Shown here: piece after piece, positions 23,848-33,047 of the stretch
Layout of the letters: every line of letters starts with the position of its first letter
How positions within the stretch are numbered: the first letter of the stretch is position 1
NCBI RefSeq assembly: GCF_003999975.1
Contig: NZ_RJAC01000012.1
Coordinates: 186,001-250,000, forward strand
Reading direction: 5' to 3'
DNA from: Actinoplanes solisilvae
GTDB taxonomy: Bacteria; Actinomycetota; Actinomycetes; Mycobacteriales; Micromonosporaceae
Length of the DNA: 64,000 nt
Notes under the pieces: generated by a model
Database searches by the model: none
Seen by the model: the letters and a program-made list of their open reading frames with translations, nothing else
What the model was told of the DNA's origin: nothing
Position numbers and translations under genes: made by a program

Positions 23848-25392
23848 TCAACTCAGCTCGCGTTTGAGCAGCTTTCCGGTCGCGGTCATCGGCAACGACT
23901 CGACGATGCTGACCAGACGCGGATATTTGTACGCCGCCATCGTCTCGCGGCCCCAGTCGACGAGTTGCTCCTCGGTCACGGTCGCGTCCGGCTTGAGGAT
24001 CACGAACGCCTTGACCTCCTCGCCGTGGGTCGAGTGCGGCACGCCGATCACCGCGGCCAGCGAGACGGCCTCGTGGGTCATCAGGACCTCTTCGATCTCG
24101 CGCGGGTAGACGTTGAACCCGCCCCGGATGATCATGTCTTTCGCGCGGTCGACGATGTAGTAATAGCCGTCCTTGTCGCGCCGGGCCAGGTCGCCGCTGC
24201 GGAACCAGCCGTCCCGCATGACCTCGGCGGTCGCGTCGGGCCGGTTGTAGTAGCCGCGCATGATGTTGTGGCCGCGGATGGCGACCTCCCCGATCTCGTC
24301 GGCCGCCTCGATCGTGGTCCACTCCGGATCGATCAGCTTGACCTCGACACCCCAGATCGGCACCCCGATCGAGCCGGGCCGCGGGTCGGCCCCCGGCTTG
24401 CTGAACGTGGCCACCGGCGAGGTCTCCGACAGCCCGTACCCCTCAAGAATGGTCACGCCGAGGCGCTCCTTGACCTCCTTGATGATCTCGACCGGCAGGC
24501 TGGAGCCACCGGCCACGGCGACCCGCATGTTCGAGGCGATGCGCTCGACGTCGACACCCGCGGAGAGCGCGTTGAGCAGCCCCCAATACATGGTCGGGAC
24601 CCCGGCGAAGAACGTGACGTTCTCGGTCTCGAGCAGCTTCACGGCGGCCGCCGCGTCGAACCGGGGGAGCAGCACGAGCGTGGCCGCGGTGGCGAAGCCC
24701 GCGTTCATGTTCACGGTCGAGCCGAACGAGTGGAACAGCGGCAGCACGAGCAGGTGGGTGTCCTGGGCGGGCTGGCTGCCGAACAGGCGGTTGCAGGTGA
24801 GCGCGTTGAGCAGCAGGTTCGAGTGCGACAGCTCGGCGCCCTTGGCCTGCCCGGTGGTGCCGCTGGTGTAGAGGATGACGGCCGGGTCGGTCTCGGGCAG
24901 CAGGACGGCCTCGAACGTCTTCTGGCCGGGCAGCGCGGACCCCAGGGTCTCGGCGCCCTCGATCGGGCTCGGCGCGGCCGGGTCGACGGTGATCAGGAAG
25001 AACGTCTCGCACGCGTCGACGACGTCGAAGCCGGCCTTGCCCTCGGCGCCCATCGGCAGCTCCGGCGTGCCCTGGAAGCACAGGTACGCCTTGGCCTCGG
25101 AGTCGCGCAGGTGATAGGCGATCTCGCGGCCCTTGAGCAGCACGTTCAACGGCACGACGACGGCGCCGGTCTTGAGGATGCCGTAGTAGACGACGGGGAA
25201 GTAGGGCAGATTCGGGCAGGAGAGGGCAACCTTGTCACCGGGCCGGATGCCCCGCTCGACCAGCAGGTTGGCCACCTGATTGGCCGCCGCGTCGACCTGG
25301 GCGTAGGTCAGACGCCGATCACCCAGAACGACCGCCGCCCGGTCGGGGTAGTTGCGGGCACTGTCCTCGAGCAGGATCGAGAGGTTCAACAT
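23848..25392 (-). CDS. Long-chain fatty-acid-CoA ligase family protein
   Basis: A 514-residue ANL-superfamily enzyme: AMP-binding P-loop VILYTSGTTGQAKGAELSH (about 165-183), the EGYGLSETSPVATFS motif, IGEVAIRGHNIMRGYYNRPD, KDMIIRGGFNVYPREIEEVL, and the C-terminal catalytic Lys in MTATGKLLKREL. It activates a carboxylic acid as acyl-AMP and then acyl-CoA; a fatty acid is most likely. ATG 25392 has AGGGGA about 9 bases upstream. It does not appear to form an operon with the PknG genes downstream, since about 100 bases separate them. Confidence 0.92.
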   Translation of the reverse strand: MLNLSILLEDSARNYPDRAAVVLGDRRLTYAQVDAAANQVANLLVERGIRPGDKVALSCPNLPYFPVVYYGILKTGAVVVPLNVLLKGREIAYHLRDSEAKAYLCFQGTPELPMGAEGKAGFDVVDACETFFLITVDPAAPSPIEGAETLGSALPGQKTFEAVLLPETDPAVILYTSGTTGQAKGAELSHSNLLLNALTCNRLFGSQPAQDTHLLVLPLFHSFGSTVNMNAGFATAATLVLLPRFDAAAAVKLLETENVTFFAGVPTMYWGLLNALSAGVDVERIASNMRVAVAGGSSLPVEIIKEVKERLGVTILEGYGLSETSPVATFSKPGADPRPGSIGVPIWGVEVKLIDPEWTTIEAADEIGEVAIRGHNIMRGYYNRPDATAEVMRDGWFRSGDLARRDKDGYYYIVDRAKDMIIRGGFNVYPREIEEVLMTHEAVSLAAVIGVPHSTHGEEVKAFVILKPDATVTEEQLVDWGRETMAAYKYPRLVSIVESLPMTATGKLLKRELS

Positions 25393-25476
25393 GCGGTAGA
25401 TCCCCTTCACGGTCGCCGGCGTGACTGCCGTCTCATCCCAACATGCCCACCGAACCTGAAAAACCCTCCGTTACGG

Positions 25477-27861
25477 TCATGTTTCCCTCGCGGTCGCCCG
25501 GTCGTCGAGCTCGTCCTCCCAATGGCGCCTCAGGACGGCGGGCATGTCCTGGTGCAGCGCCCGCCTGAACAGGTCCATCTCGGCGGTGGTCAGCGGAATC
25601 GCGGGGAACGCCCGTCCGACCGCGGCGGCGAACGCCGAACCCCGCCGGGCCAGGGCGGGCGCAACGGTCACATACGCGGCGACGAGGTCGCGGTGCGCCG
25701 GCGACCACAGCCCGTCGGCGAGGGCACGGAAGCGCCGTACGGAGATCTCGGGGTCCTCGGTCATCGCCGCCCAGGCCGCCGACTTCGCCTCGGCCGTGGG
25801 CCGCGCGGCCAGAGCCGTGGCCGCGCCGAGGTCGCCGGTCGCCGTGCCGTCCCGCCGCCGCTCGGTTTCGATCTGCTCCGCGGAGAGGCCGCCGAGCTCG
25901 GCCAGCCTTTTCCGGGCCGACCAGCGCAGCGCCGGGTCGAGAGCCAGCCCCTGATCGGTCGCGTTCGCGCCCAGCCAGCGCCGCAGCAGCTCCGGGTCGC
26001 TCGTCGCCCGGGCCAGCCCGCGGGCCAGCGCGACCGCGCGCTGCTCGTCCCGCTGGTCGCCGGCCGCGCAGGCGGCGGCGACGACCTCCAGCGCTGTGCC
26101 GACCTGCTCGGGCTCCAGCCTTCGGCGTACGAGATGGTTGAAGGTCCGGTCGAGGACGGCGGTGACGAGGGTGGGCGACGGCTCGCGGGGCAGGTGCCGG
26201 GCCAGCAGCCGCAGATGGTCGGCCGGTGCCGCCTCGTCGAGCATCGTGCCCCAGAGCACGGCCCGCACGAGCGGATCGGCCAGGGAGGTCAGCTCGCTCG
26301 CCACCGCGTCGTACGAGAGAGGGTCGAGTTCGACGCGGGCGAAGGTCTCGCCGTGCGCGTTCGGCACCACGACCAGCCCGGCCCATTCGGGCAGCTCCAC
26401 GGGCTCGTCGGCCAGATCGACCAGCCGCGAGCCGACGGGCTGCAGCGACCCGGAGTACGCCGTGATCGTGAACCGGTGGGGCCGCACCCCGGCGCGGGTC
26501 AGCACCGGCACGTCGCCCCGGCGTGCGACCCGGATCGTGTCGTGCCCCGGCTGCCGGAGCCACACCCGCGCCCATCCGCGGACGTCGCGCGGGGAGGCCG
26601 CGTCGAGCGCCGACAGCAGATCCTCGAGGGTGGCGTTGGCGAACCGGTGCGCGGTGAGATGCGCGTTCACGCCGGCCAGGAAGTCGGCCTCACCCAGCCA
26701 GGTCACGAGCTGCCGTACGACAGCGTTGCCCTTCCCGTACGAGATGGCGTCGAAGATCGTCGTGCCGGTGTCGACGTCGGGCACGTCCTCGGCCGCCGGG
26801 GCAACCGGATGCGTGGAACGGCGTCGATCGGCGAGGTAGGCGCCGGGCTTGTGAGCTGCCTCGAACGACACACGGGTGCCCTTTTCGCCGGCGGCGGTCT
26901 CGGCCACCTCGAAGCCCATGTAGTCGGCGAACGACTCGTTGAGCCAGGCGTCCTCCCACCACACCGGCGACACCAGGTCGGCGAACCACATGTGCGACAT
27001 CTCGTGCGCGATCACCATCGCCCGATGCCGCCGGTCGTCGTCGGTGACCCGTTCGCGGGGCAACATGGACTCCTGGAACGTGACGCAGCCCGGGCACTCC
27101 ATCGCACCCCAGTTCAGCTCGGGCACGAAGACCTGGTCGTAGGAGTCGAACGGGAACGGCTCGGTGAAGATCGAGGTGAAGTGGTCGAAGCAGGCCTCGG
27201 TCGTTCGTCGGAGCTCGGCGGCATCCCGCTCCAGCTCGGCGGCGAGCGAGCGCCGCGCATGCCAGCCCATCGGCAGGCCGCGATGCTCCCACCGCACCGA
27301 GTGGAAAGGCCCCGCCACGACAACGAACGCGTCGCACGGGATGGGCGGCGTGGTGGCAAACGAGAACCGGCCGTTCGCCGCCGTCTTGAGCAGCCCGTTC
27401 GACAGGACCGTCCACGTCGGGTCGGCGGTCACGCTCAGGGTTATCGGCCCCTTGAGATCGAGCTGGTCGAAGCAGGCGAACAGGCGCTGAGTGACGTCCA
27501 GCCCGAGATAGCCGCCGAGGTAGCGCTCACCGTCCACGGGGTCGGTGAAGGTGTGCAGCCCTTCGCCATCGGTGACGTAGCGCAGCCGCGCGTCCACGAC
27601 CACCTCGTGAACGCCGGGGGAGAGCCCGTCGAGCGAGATCCGGCGCCCGTCGTACGCCGGCCCGACCGCCATGCCGTCGATCGTGACCTCGAGCGACTCG
27701 GCCCGGTGCAACTCGAGAAACGTGTCCCCACCCGCGGTCCGGAACCGCACGGCCACCCGGCTCCGAAAACTGCCGACACGGGTGACATCGAGCGCGAGAT
27801 CGTAGGAGACGTCGGAGAGCATGCGAGCCCGCGCGCGGGCTTCTTCCAGGGTCAGCGACAC
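25477..27861 (-). CDS. pepN: M1 family metallo-aminopeptidase (PepN type)
   Basis: A 794-residue zinc aminopeptidase. The zinc site is VIAHEMSHMWFADLV with the third ligand Glu in WLNESFADYMGF. The usual GxMEN exopeptidase motif reads GAMECPGCV, with Cys in place of Asn. The N-terminal beta domain and the long helical C-terminal ERAP-like domain are present and the length is close to the family norm. It removes N-terminal residues from peptides in the cytoplasm. It starts with GTG 27861, 6 bases after TAGCCT on the minus strand, so it is probably leaderless. Confidence 0.92.
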   Translation of the reverse strand: MSLTLEEARARARMLSDVSYDLALDVTRVGSFRSRVAVRFRTAGGDTFLELHRAESLEVTIDGMAVGPAYDGRRISLDGLSPGVHEVVVDARLRYVTDGEGLHTFTDPVDGERYLGGYLGLDVTQRLFACFDQLDLKGPITLSVTADPTWTVLSNGLLKTAANGRFSFATTPPIPCDAFVVVAGPFHSVRWEHRGLPMGWHARRSLAAELERDAAELRRTTEACFDHFTSIFTEPFPFDSYDQVFVPELNWGAMECPGCVTFQESMLPRERVTDDDRRHRAMVIAHEMSHMWFADLVSPVWWEDAWLNESFADYMGFEVAETAAGEKGTRVSFEAAHKPGAYLADRRRSTHPVAPAAEDVPDVDTGTTIFDAISYGKGNAVVRQLVTWLGEADFLAGVNAHLTAHRFANATLEDLLSALDAASPRDVRGWARVWLRQPGHDTIRVARRGDVPVLTRAGVRPHRFTITAYSGSLQPVGSRLVDLADEPVELPEWAGLVVVPNAHGETFARVELDPLSYDAVASELTSLADPLVRAVLWGTMLDEAAPADHLRLLARHLPREPSPTLVTAVLDRTFNHLVRRRLEPEQVGTALEVVAAACAAGDQRDEQRAVALARGLARATSDPELLRRWLGANATDQGLALDPALRWSARKRLAELGGLSAEQIETERRRDGTATGDLGAATALAARPTAEAKSAAWAAMTEDPEISVRRFRALADGLWSPAHRDLVAAYVTVAPALARRGSAFAAAVGRAFPAIPLTTAEMDLFRRALHQDMPAVLRRHWEDELDDRATARET

Positions 27862-27867
27862 CCCGAC

Positions 27868-27873
27868 AGGCTA
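27868..27873 (-). promoter_or_regulatory. Leaderless -10 element (TAGCCT) of the aminopeptidase gene
   Basis: On the minus strand TAGCCT lies 6 bases before GTG 27861. Confidence 0.5.
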
Positions 27874-27912
27874 TGCACTCGCCTGCGATGAGTTTCGGCC
27901 GGTCGCACGGTC

Positions 27913-27939
27913 TACCTTCCGAAGCCGACAGCTCAGGAG
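27913..27939 (+). promoter_or_regulatory. -10 element and ribosome site of the VOC gene
   Basis: TACCTT at 27913-27918 would give a leader of about 20 bases containing AGGAGA at 27934-27939, seven bases before ATG 27946. Confidence 0.45.
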
Positions 27940-27945
27940 AGCCCC

Positions 27946-28338
27946 ATGACCTCGATCCAGCCCATCGCCAGCACGCCCGACCTGCCGCGGCTGCGCACGT
28001 TCTACGAGACAGTGCTCGGCGCGACGCAGACCCTCCGCATACCCGAGGAAGGCCCCGAGTTCTACGTCGAACTGCGAATCGGCGAGACCACGCTAGGGCT
28101 CGTGCAGGAGGACAACACCGAGATCGGCGCCCCGGTCCGCATCATCCTGAGCGCCGATGTAGCAGACGTCGACGCCCTGCTCCCCACGGTCGAGCCGGCC
28201 GGCGGCACCGTGCCGGGCCACCCCAACGACATGCCATGGGGTCAGCGCGTAGCCCACGTCCTGGACCCCGACGGCAACATGCTCAACCTGACCCAGTGGC
28301 TCCAAACCGAGACCCCCACTGATCAACCCGCCCGATAA
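27946..28338 (+). CDS. VOC family (glyoxalase/dioxygenase-fold) protein
   Basis: A 130-residue protein with paired beta-alpha-beta-beta-beta units: IASTPDLPRLRTFYETVLGA, GPEFYVELRIGETTLGLV, then ADVDALLPTVEPAGGTV and GQRVAHVLDPDGNMLNLTQW. The family includes glyoxalases, dioxygenases and drug-binding resistance proteins; the metal ligands that would define the activity are not clear here. It is divergent from the aminopeptidase gene. Confidence 0.88.
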   Translation: MTSIQPIASTPDLPRLRTFYETVLGATQTLRIPEEGPEFYVELRIGETTLGLVQEDNTEIGAPVRIILSADVADVDALLPTVEPAGGTVPGHPNDMPWGQRVAHVLDPDGNMLNLTQWLQTETPTDQPAR

Positions 28339-28947
28339 GACGCCCACGTCCCTCGACGATCCCGAACACCTGCAACCGGTGCGGCGCCCATCCTGGTCGT
28401 CGCTCGCCCGGCGTCACTGACGCTGCCGCACTGGAGGGGCCGCGAACGGGACCTCAGTTTGCCGGCCCGGATGAGCCCAGCCGACGGTTTGTCGACGGCC
28501 ACAGTGCCAGCGACGTGGACAACCCGAGAAGGTTCTTCCCGTTACACCAAAATGCCGCCCGGGACCGAGAGGAACCCAAGGCCCGGTGACACACCGTCGC
28601 CAGAGTTTCGTCCTCTCCCGAGGAGTCCACTCAACTGCCGCGATGCGTGTGCTGACTGGAATGATCGTCCTTCGAGCCTATTCGGGCGCACGAAGCAAAA
28701 GCCCTGGGGTAGTGCGACGAAGTTCAGCCGCTGATGGCGGCGAGAGTTGCGCCCACGGCTCGTCGCATAGCCGACCGCTGTAGCGAGGAGCCTGGTGATT
28801 GCGCCGGACGGGCTACGGTGACAGCCGGATCCGTCCTTCTCGCTGGGCCGGCCTTGCCGTCAGCCACTGAGCACGAGCGGGGCGTGCGACCTCAACTGGA
28901 GCGAATACGGTCCGGATGCAGTCCGGCCGGTTTCGAGTCAAACAGGT
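28339..28947. other. 609-base interval without a recognisable gene
   Basis: Open frames here lack the third-position G/C bias of neighbours and show no family I recognise. Base composition is more even (for example 28530-28700), which suggests decayed sequence or an old junction. No RNA gene was recognised. Confidence 0.5.
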
Positions 28948-29319
28948 TCACCTGTCAGTTTGTCCGGATCTTGGTCGCCGGCCGTTACGCGCGGGCCCGG
29001 AACTGCGGGGTCGTGACGGCTGATCAGCCGGGCCGTCGACGGCGCCGGGGCTGGAGAACGACACTGAAGGCGCCGCGGGCCGGGAAGACATGGGCGGCGG
29101 CCATTGTGACGCCGAGATCTGCGCTCCGGTGACTGGCGGCACGGGCGAGATCTGGTCGAGCAAGCGCTGCGCCAGGGTGGCGTCGATCTCGAGGTCAGCG
29201 CTGATGCGTACCTCGGCCGCGGTCGCCAGGTCCACTACGTCGTCGCTGGTGAACTGATCGGCTCCGAGAGTGCTCAGCCGCCGCGCGAACTCCTGCACGT
29301 CAATCATCTGCAGCCCCAT
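28948..29319 (-). CDS. Hypothetical protein, doubtful boundaries
   Basis: From ATG 29319 (or 29307) the frame gives MGLQMIDVQEFARRLSTLGA and ISADLEIDATLAQRLLDQIS with good actinobacterial codon use. That part looks genuinely coding and helical. Similar quality extends upstream to about 29430 (LLAAVRGRWAQQRSAEAGIW) without a clear start codon, while the last 55 residues are low in quality. It may therefore be the middle of a gene that has lost both ends. No function can be given. Confidence 0.4.
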   Translation of the reverse strand: MGLQMIDVQEFARRLSTLGADQFTSDDVVDLATAAEVRISADLEIDATLAQRLLDQISPVPPVTGAQISASQWPPPMSSRPAAPSVSFSSPGAVDGPADQPSRPRSSGPARNGRRPRSGQTDR

Positions 29320-29463
29320 CCCCGAATTGCTGATGATCCACCATATTCCCGCTTCGGCCGACCGTTGCTGCGCCCACCTCCCACGCACTGCGGCCAACAG
29401 CGGTGCCAGCTGTTCGGCGGCCGCATCTCTTCGGTGAGCTGAGCGCGCGCGGGCTTGCCCAAA

Positions 29464-29469
29464 TAAACT
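29464..29469 (+). promoter_or_regulatory. Leaderless -10 element (TAAACT)
   Basis: TAAACT lies 6 bases before ATG 29476 of the VOC gene. Confidence 0.5.
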
Positions 29470-29475
29470 GTTCAG

Positions 29476-29817
29476 ATGCCGATCGATCTCTACGCCGGAA
29501 TCTCTGTCAGCGATTATCCCGCCGCCCTGGCGTGGTACGAGAAGCTGCTCGGCACTGCGCCGACGTATGTGGCCAGCGCCACCGAAGCCGTGTGGGAATT
29601 GGCCGAGCGGCGGTCGATCTTCATCGAGTACCGGCCCGAACACGCAGGTCATGCCCTGATCACCGTCTTCGTGGACGACCTGGACGCCTTCGTCGCCGCT
29701 GCCGCCGCACGTGGGATCGAGCCGGCCAAGCGGGAAACCTATCCCAACGGAGTACGCAAGGCCGATTTCCGCGACTTGGACGGCAACGAGTTGAGCATCG
29801 GCGGGGCGCCCCTGTGA
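29476..29817 (+). CDS. VOC family protein
   Basis: A 113-residue single VOC unit pair: LYAGISVSDYPAALAWYEKL, AVWELAERRSIFIEYRPEHA, FVDDLDAFVAAAAARGIEPA and DFRDLDGNELSIGG. Such proteins are small metalloenzymes or binding proteins of the glyoxalase fold. It is only loosely similar to the VOC protein at 27946. It appears leaderless and stands alone. Confidence 0.88.
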   Translation: MPIDLYAGISVSDYPAALAWYEKLLGTAPTYVASATEAVWELAERRSIFIEYRPEHAGHALITVFVDDLDAFVAAAAARGIEPAKRETYPNGVRKADFRDLDGNELSIGGAPL

Positions 29818-29902
29818 CGCATCCTCTCGCGACACTTGGCTGATCCCTCGGTCACTCTCAAGCCGCAAGTGTCCGCGCACGCGGACCTCGATGTCGGCCC
29901 GC

Positions 29903-30430
29903 TCAAGACTTCTTGCGGGGCTGAAGTATCAGCGAGCGAGTCCACTCCGAACGTCTGACGACCACGACCGACACCACAGCGCCGAGGCCGGGTGGTGAGC
30001 CCTCATATTCGACGGCCTCGTAGTAGTCCCCGAAGCGGACGGTGTACTCACGGTTGCCCGGAAACACGTGGTCGACTGTTGCGTCGAGAACGGTACGCAC
30101 GGGGAAGCGCTGGGTCAGCGCCGCCCACTCGTGTCCCCACCGTCGCCAGTTCCGGGCGGTTCGCCCCCGCATGCTGGCGTCGAGCGGTAGCAGCCGTATC
30201 TCGAACCCACGATGCTGCAGCACCTCGAACAGGCCCTTACGCCCGAGTTGCGGCCATTGCTCGGGTTCTTCCGGGAGTGCCAGCACGTCGACCCAACCAG
30301 GAACCGGGTCATTCACGTCTACCGTCATCCCAGCGCTTCCGAGACCCGCCGGAAAGCCGGTCACCGCGCCCCAAACGCGCGATCCTCGTGGAAGCCGACG
30401 CCGAACGTCGCTTAGTTCGTCCTCAGGCAT
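29903..30430 (-). CDS. Hypothetical protein with a possible S1/OB-fold domain
   Basis: A 175-residue soluble protein. Its first 90 residues (LPRGSRVWGAVTGFPAGLG, MTVDVNDPVPGWVDVLALPE, FEVLQHRGFEIRLLPLDASM) follow the beta pattern of an S1-like OB fold, G-x-V-x-G...G-x-V-D-V. The second half includes RYPV-like strands and a VRFGDYYEAVEYEG segment and is unassigned. The ATG at 30430 is preferred because nothing upstream resembles protein. The function is unknown. Confidence 0.65.
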   Translation of the reverse strand: MPEDELSDVRRRLPRGSRVWGAVTGFPAGLGSAGMTVDVNDPVPGWVDVLALPEEPEQWPQLGRKGLFEVLQHRGFEIRLLPLDASMRGRTARNWRRWGHEWAALTQRFPVRTVLDATVDHVFPGNREYTVRFGDYYEAVEYEGSPPGLGAVVSVVVVRRSEWTRSLILQPRKKS

Positions 30431-30856
30431 CGTCAGACCATTATGGGGCTTCTCCCGGAAGCCCGGCGTTCGCGAACAGCCCGGCTCGATCTCAAGCTTG
30501 GTAGGCCAGACTCCGGTTGATCTAGCCTTCGGGGAGACGTAGCCCGAAGCCGAAACATAGGCGACGCCTGTGCGCAGTGGCCGGTCAGAACGACACCAGA
30601 ACGCTGGCCAGGGCCGCCCTGCGAGTGGCCCGTTCCTGCGCGCAGCCGGCCGCGATGATCCCGGCGCCCCAGGGCGTCGACCACCACAGAGTGAATTTGC
30701 CCGACGGCTGTGAGCGTGAGCCCGGCGGTTGCGGGGGTGAAGTGGTGCAGCGTAGCGCCCAACAGTTACTGAACCTGCAATGCGACCGGTGTGTCCCCAG
30801 CTCGGAGGCCCGACAGGCGGAGGCCGCAGCCCTCGCGCGTCGACTAGCCTGCCGTC
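30431..30856. other. 426-base divergent interval
   Basis: No gene is supported. A 7-bp hairpin CTTCGGG/CCCGAAG spans 30527-30549. The end carries the -10 of the YdeI gene. Confidence 0.5.
30845..30850 (+). promoter_or_regulatory. Leaderless -10 element (TAGCCT)
   Basis: TAGCCT lies 6 bases before ATG 30857. The same TAGCCTGCCG string precedes the DUF2293 gene at 62858. Confidence 0.5.
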
Positions 30857-31465
30857 ATGGGGAGCGCGGAGCTGGAAGAGTTGATCGTCGCGGACGCTGA
30901 GGCGCTGCGTGTTTGGTTGTCGGCCAACCATGACACGTCGCCGGGGGTCTGGCTGGCGCTGACCAAGAAGGGCGGCACGGTCACCACGCTGACCTGGCAG
31001 CACGCGGTCGACGAGGCTCTGTGTTTCGGCTGGATCGACGGGCAGGCCCGGAAACGGGATCACGAGAGCTCCTGGATCCGGTTCACCCCTCGCCGGGCCT
31101 GCAGCTCGTGGTCACAACGCAACACGCTCCACGTGGCCCGGTTGGAAGAGCAGGGACGAATGCTGCCCCCGGGCCGCGCCGCGGTCGACGCCGCGAAATC
31201 CGACGGGCGGTGGGCCGCGGCGTACGCCCCGCCGTCGGAGGCCGAGGTGCCGGCCGACCTTCTCGAAGCGATCGCCGCCGACCCGGCCGCCCAGGCCATG
31301 TTCGACGTACTCACCAAGGCGAACCGGTTCGCTCTCATCTACCGCGTCAACGCCGTCAAACGGGCGGAGACCCGCGAGCGGAAGATCGTCGAGTTCGTCG
31401 CCATGCTGTCCCGCCACGAGACGGTCTACCCGCAGAGGGCCAAGCCGCCGGCCGCGCCTTCATGA
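30857..31465 (+). CDS. YdeI/OmpD-associated family protein
   Basis: A 202-residue protein with the YdeI pattern: SPGVWLALTKKGGTVTTLTW, AVDEALCFGWIDGQARKRD, SWIRFTPRRACSSWSQRN, and a C-terminal helical part with FDVLTKANRFALIYRVNAVK and RAETRERKIVEFVAML. Enterobacterial members are linked to peptide resistance; the molecular role is unknown. It appears to be a single leaderless gene. Confidence 0.88.
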   Translation: MGSAELEELIVADAEALRVWLSANHDTSPGVWLALTKKGGTVTTLTWQHAVDEALCFGWIDGQARKRDHESSWIRFTPRRACSSWSQRNTLHVARLEEQGRMLPPGRAAVDAAKSDGRWAAAYAPPSEAEVPADLLEAIAADPAAQAMFDVLTKANRFALIYRVNAVKRAETRERKIVEFVAMLSRHETVYPQRAKPPAAPS

Positions 31466-31550
31466 CCGCGGGAGTTATCGGGCAACTCGCCACGCCGCCG
31501 ATCCGGCCGAATTACCCTGAAAGAGGTCGTCCGGGGTCGGGGAGGTCGTT

Positions 31551-33047
31551 GTGCGTGCGCGGAAGGACACCCGGAGCGAGGATCTGCTCTACACCCTCGC
31601 GGTGCGCTACGACCGCTGGCGCCGCGAGCATTCCAGGGGCGGCGAGCAGGACAAACGGCGTACGCGGGCCTTGGTCTTCGGTGCCGGAGAGGCGGCCGGC
31701 ACCCTTCTGCACGGCATGGTCTTCGACCCGGACAGCCCGTTCGAGCCGGTCGGCATCCTCGACGACGACCCGGCCAAGCGGCGCGAACGCGTGGCCGGCA
31801 TCCGCGTCATCGGCACCCGGCACGATCTCGGCAAGGCGGTCGGTGACACCGGGGCCGAGGCGCTGATCTTCGCGGTGGCCAACGCCGAGGCGGAGCTGGT
31901 GCGGGAGATGCGTGAGCGGGCCGTCGCCGCCGGGGTCGATCTGCTGGTGGTGCCCGAGGCCAGCGAGGTGCTCGACCACGAGCTGGGGGCGCGCGACATC
32001 CGCGACGTGCAGGTCACCGATCTGCTCGGCCGGCACCGCATCGAGGTCGACGAGCGGGCGATCGACGACCTGGTGCGGGGCAAGCGGGTGCTGATCACCG
32101 GGGCGGGCGGCGTGATCGGGTCCGAGCTGTGCCGCCAGATCCACCGGTTCGAGCCGGCCGAGCTGATGATGTTCGATCACGACGAGGCGGCGTTGCAGGC
32201 GGTGCAGCTCAGCGTCGACCCGCGGGCCGAGCTGCACGACCCGTCCGTGCTGCTGGGCGATGTGCGCGACACCGACCGGGTACGCGAGATCTTCCGTACG
32301 CGCAATCCCGAAGTGGTCTTCCACGCGGCCGCCCTCAAACACCAGCCGCTGCTCGAGCGGCACCCCAGTGAGGCCGTCAAGACCAACGTGCTGGGGACGC
32401 TCGCGCTGCTGGAGGCGGCCGGCGAGGCCGAGCGGTTCGTGACCGTCTCGGCCGACAAGGCCGCCGACCCGGTGAGCGTGCTCGGCTACACGCAGCGCAT
32501 CACCGAGCGGCTCACCGCGTGGGCCAACCGTGACCAGCCCGGCGTGTTCCTGAGCGTGCGGTTCGGCAACGTCCTCGGCAGCCGGGGTTCGGTGCTCACG
32601 AAGTTCCGCGCGCAGATCGCCGACGGCGGCCCGATCACGGTCACCCACCCCGAGGTACGCCGGTTCCTGATGACCACGCAGGAGGCGGTCAGTCTGCTGC
32701 TGCAGGCGGCTGCGATCGGCGGGGGCGGCGAGGCGATGGTGCTGCACCTGGGCGAGCCGGTGCTCATCGACCAGCTGGCCCGAGAGCTCGTACGCCTCTC
32801 GGGCCAGCTGGTCGACGTCGTCTACACCGGTCTGCGCCCCGGCGAGAAGCTCGGCGAGGTGCTCTTCGGGCCGGGCGAGATCGATGAACGGCCGTACCAT
32901 CGCTTGATCTCGCACGTCGCCGTTCCCGCTCTGAACCCTTCCGCCGTACGGGATCTGGCCGCGGCCGGCGACACCGAGGTGCTCGTGCGTCGCCTCGGCG
33001 AGCTGTGCGCGGCCGTGCCCCCGTTAAAGGTCCGACCCGCCGCTTGA
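31551..33047 (+). CDS. Nucleotide-sugar dehydratase/epimerase family protein (CapD/WbpM-like)
   Basis: A 498-residue soluble protein with two Rossmann units: a CoA-binding-like domain (LVFGAGEAAGTLLHGMVFD, about 45-180) and a polysaccharide-biosynthesis SDR (RVLITGAGGVIGSELCRQI, about 185-470). The truncated form lacks the membrane helices of WbpM. The SDR site keeps Asp302-Lys303 (VSADKAADP), but the lysine expected 12 residues later is Gln315 (GYTQRITERL). Family members are UDP-sugar 4,6-dehydratases for surface polysaccharides. A GTG start has GGAGG 7 bases before it, with a -10 (TACCCT) at 31513-31518. Confidence 0.85.
   Translation: MRARKDTRSEDLLYTLAVRYDRWRREHSRGGEQDKRRTRALVFGAGEAAGTLLHGMVFDPDSPFEPVGILDDDPAKRRERVAGIRVIGTRHDLGKAVGDTGAEALIFAVANAEAELVREMRERAVAAGVDLLVVPEASEVLDHELGARDIRDVQVTDLLGRHRIEVDERAIDDLVRGKRVLITGAGGVIGSELCRQIHRFEPAELMMFDHDEAALQAVQLSVDPRAELHDPSVLLGDVRDTDRVREIFRTRNPEVVFHAAALKHQPLLERHPSEAVKTNVLGTLALLEAAGEAERFVTVSADKAADPVSVLGYTQRITERLTAWANRDQPGVFLSVRFGNVLGSRGSVLTKFRAQIADGGPITVTHPEVRRFLMTTQEAVSLLLQAAAIGGGGEAMVLHLGEPVLIDQLARELVRLSGQLVDVVYTGLRPGEKLGEVLFGPGEIDERPYHRLISHVAVPALNPSAVRDLAAAGDTEVLVRRLGELCAAVPPLKVRPAA

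Noticed and set aside
23572..27891. A 1439-codon plus-strand open frame
   Set aside because: It is antisense to the GlnX-like, acyl-CoA ligase and aminopeptidase genes, whose motifs are unmistakable.
30431..30856. Small genes on either strand
   Set aside because: Frames are short, weakly biased and have no ribosome site or family match.
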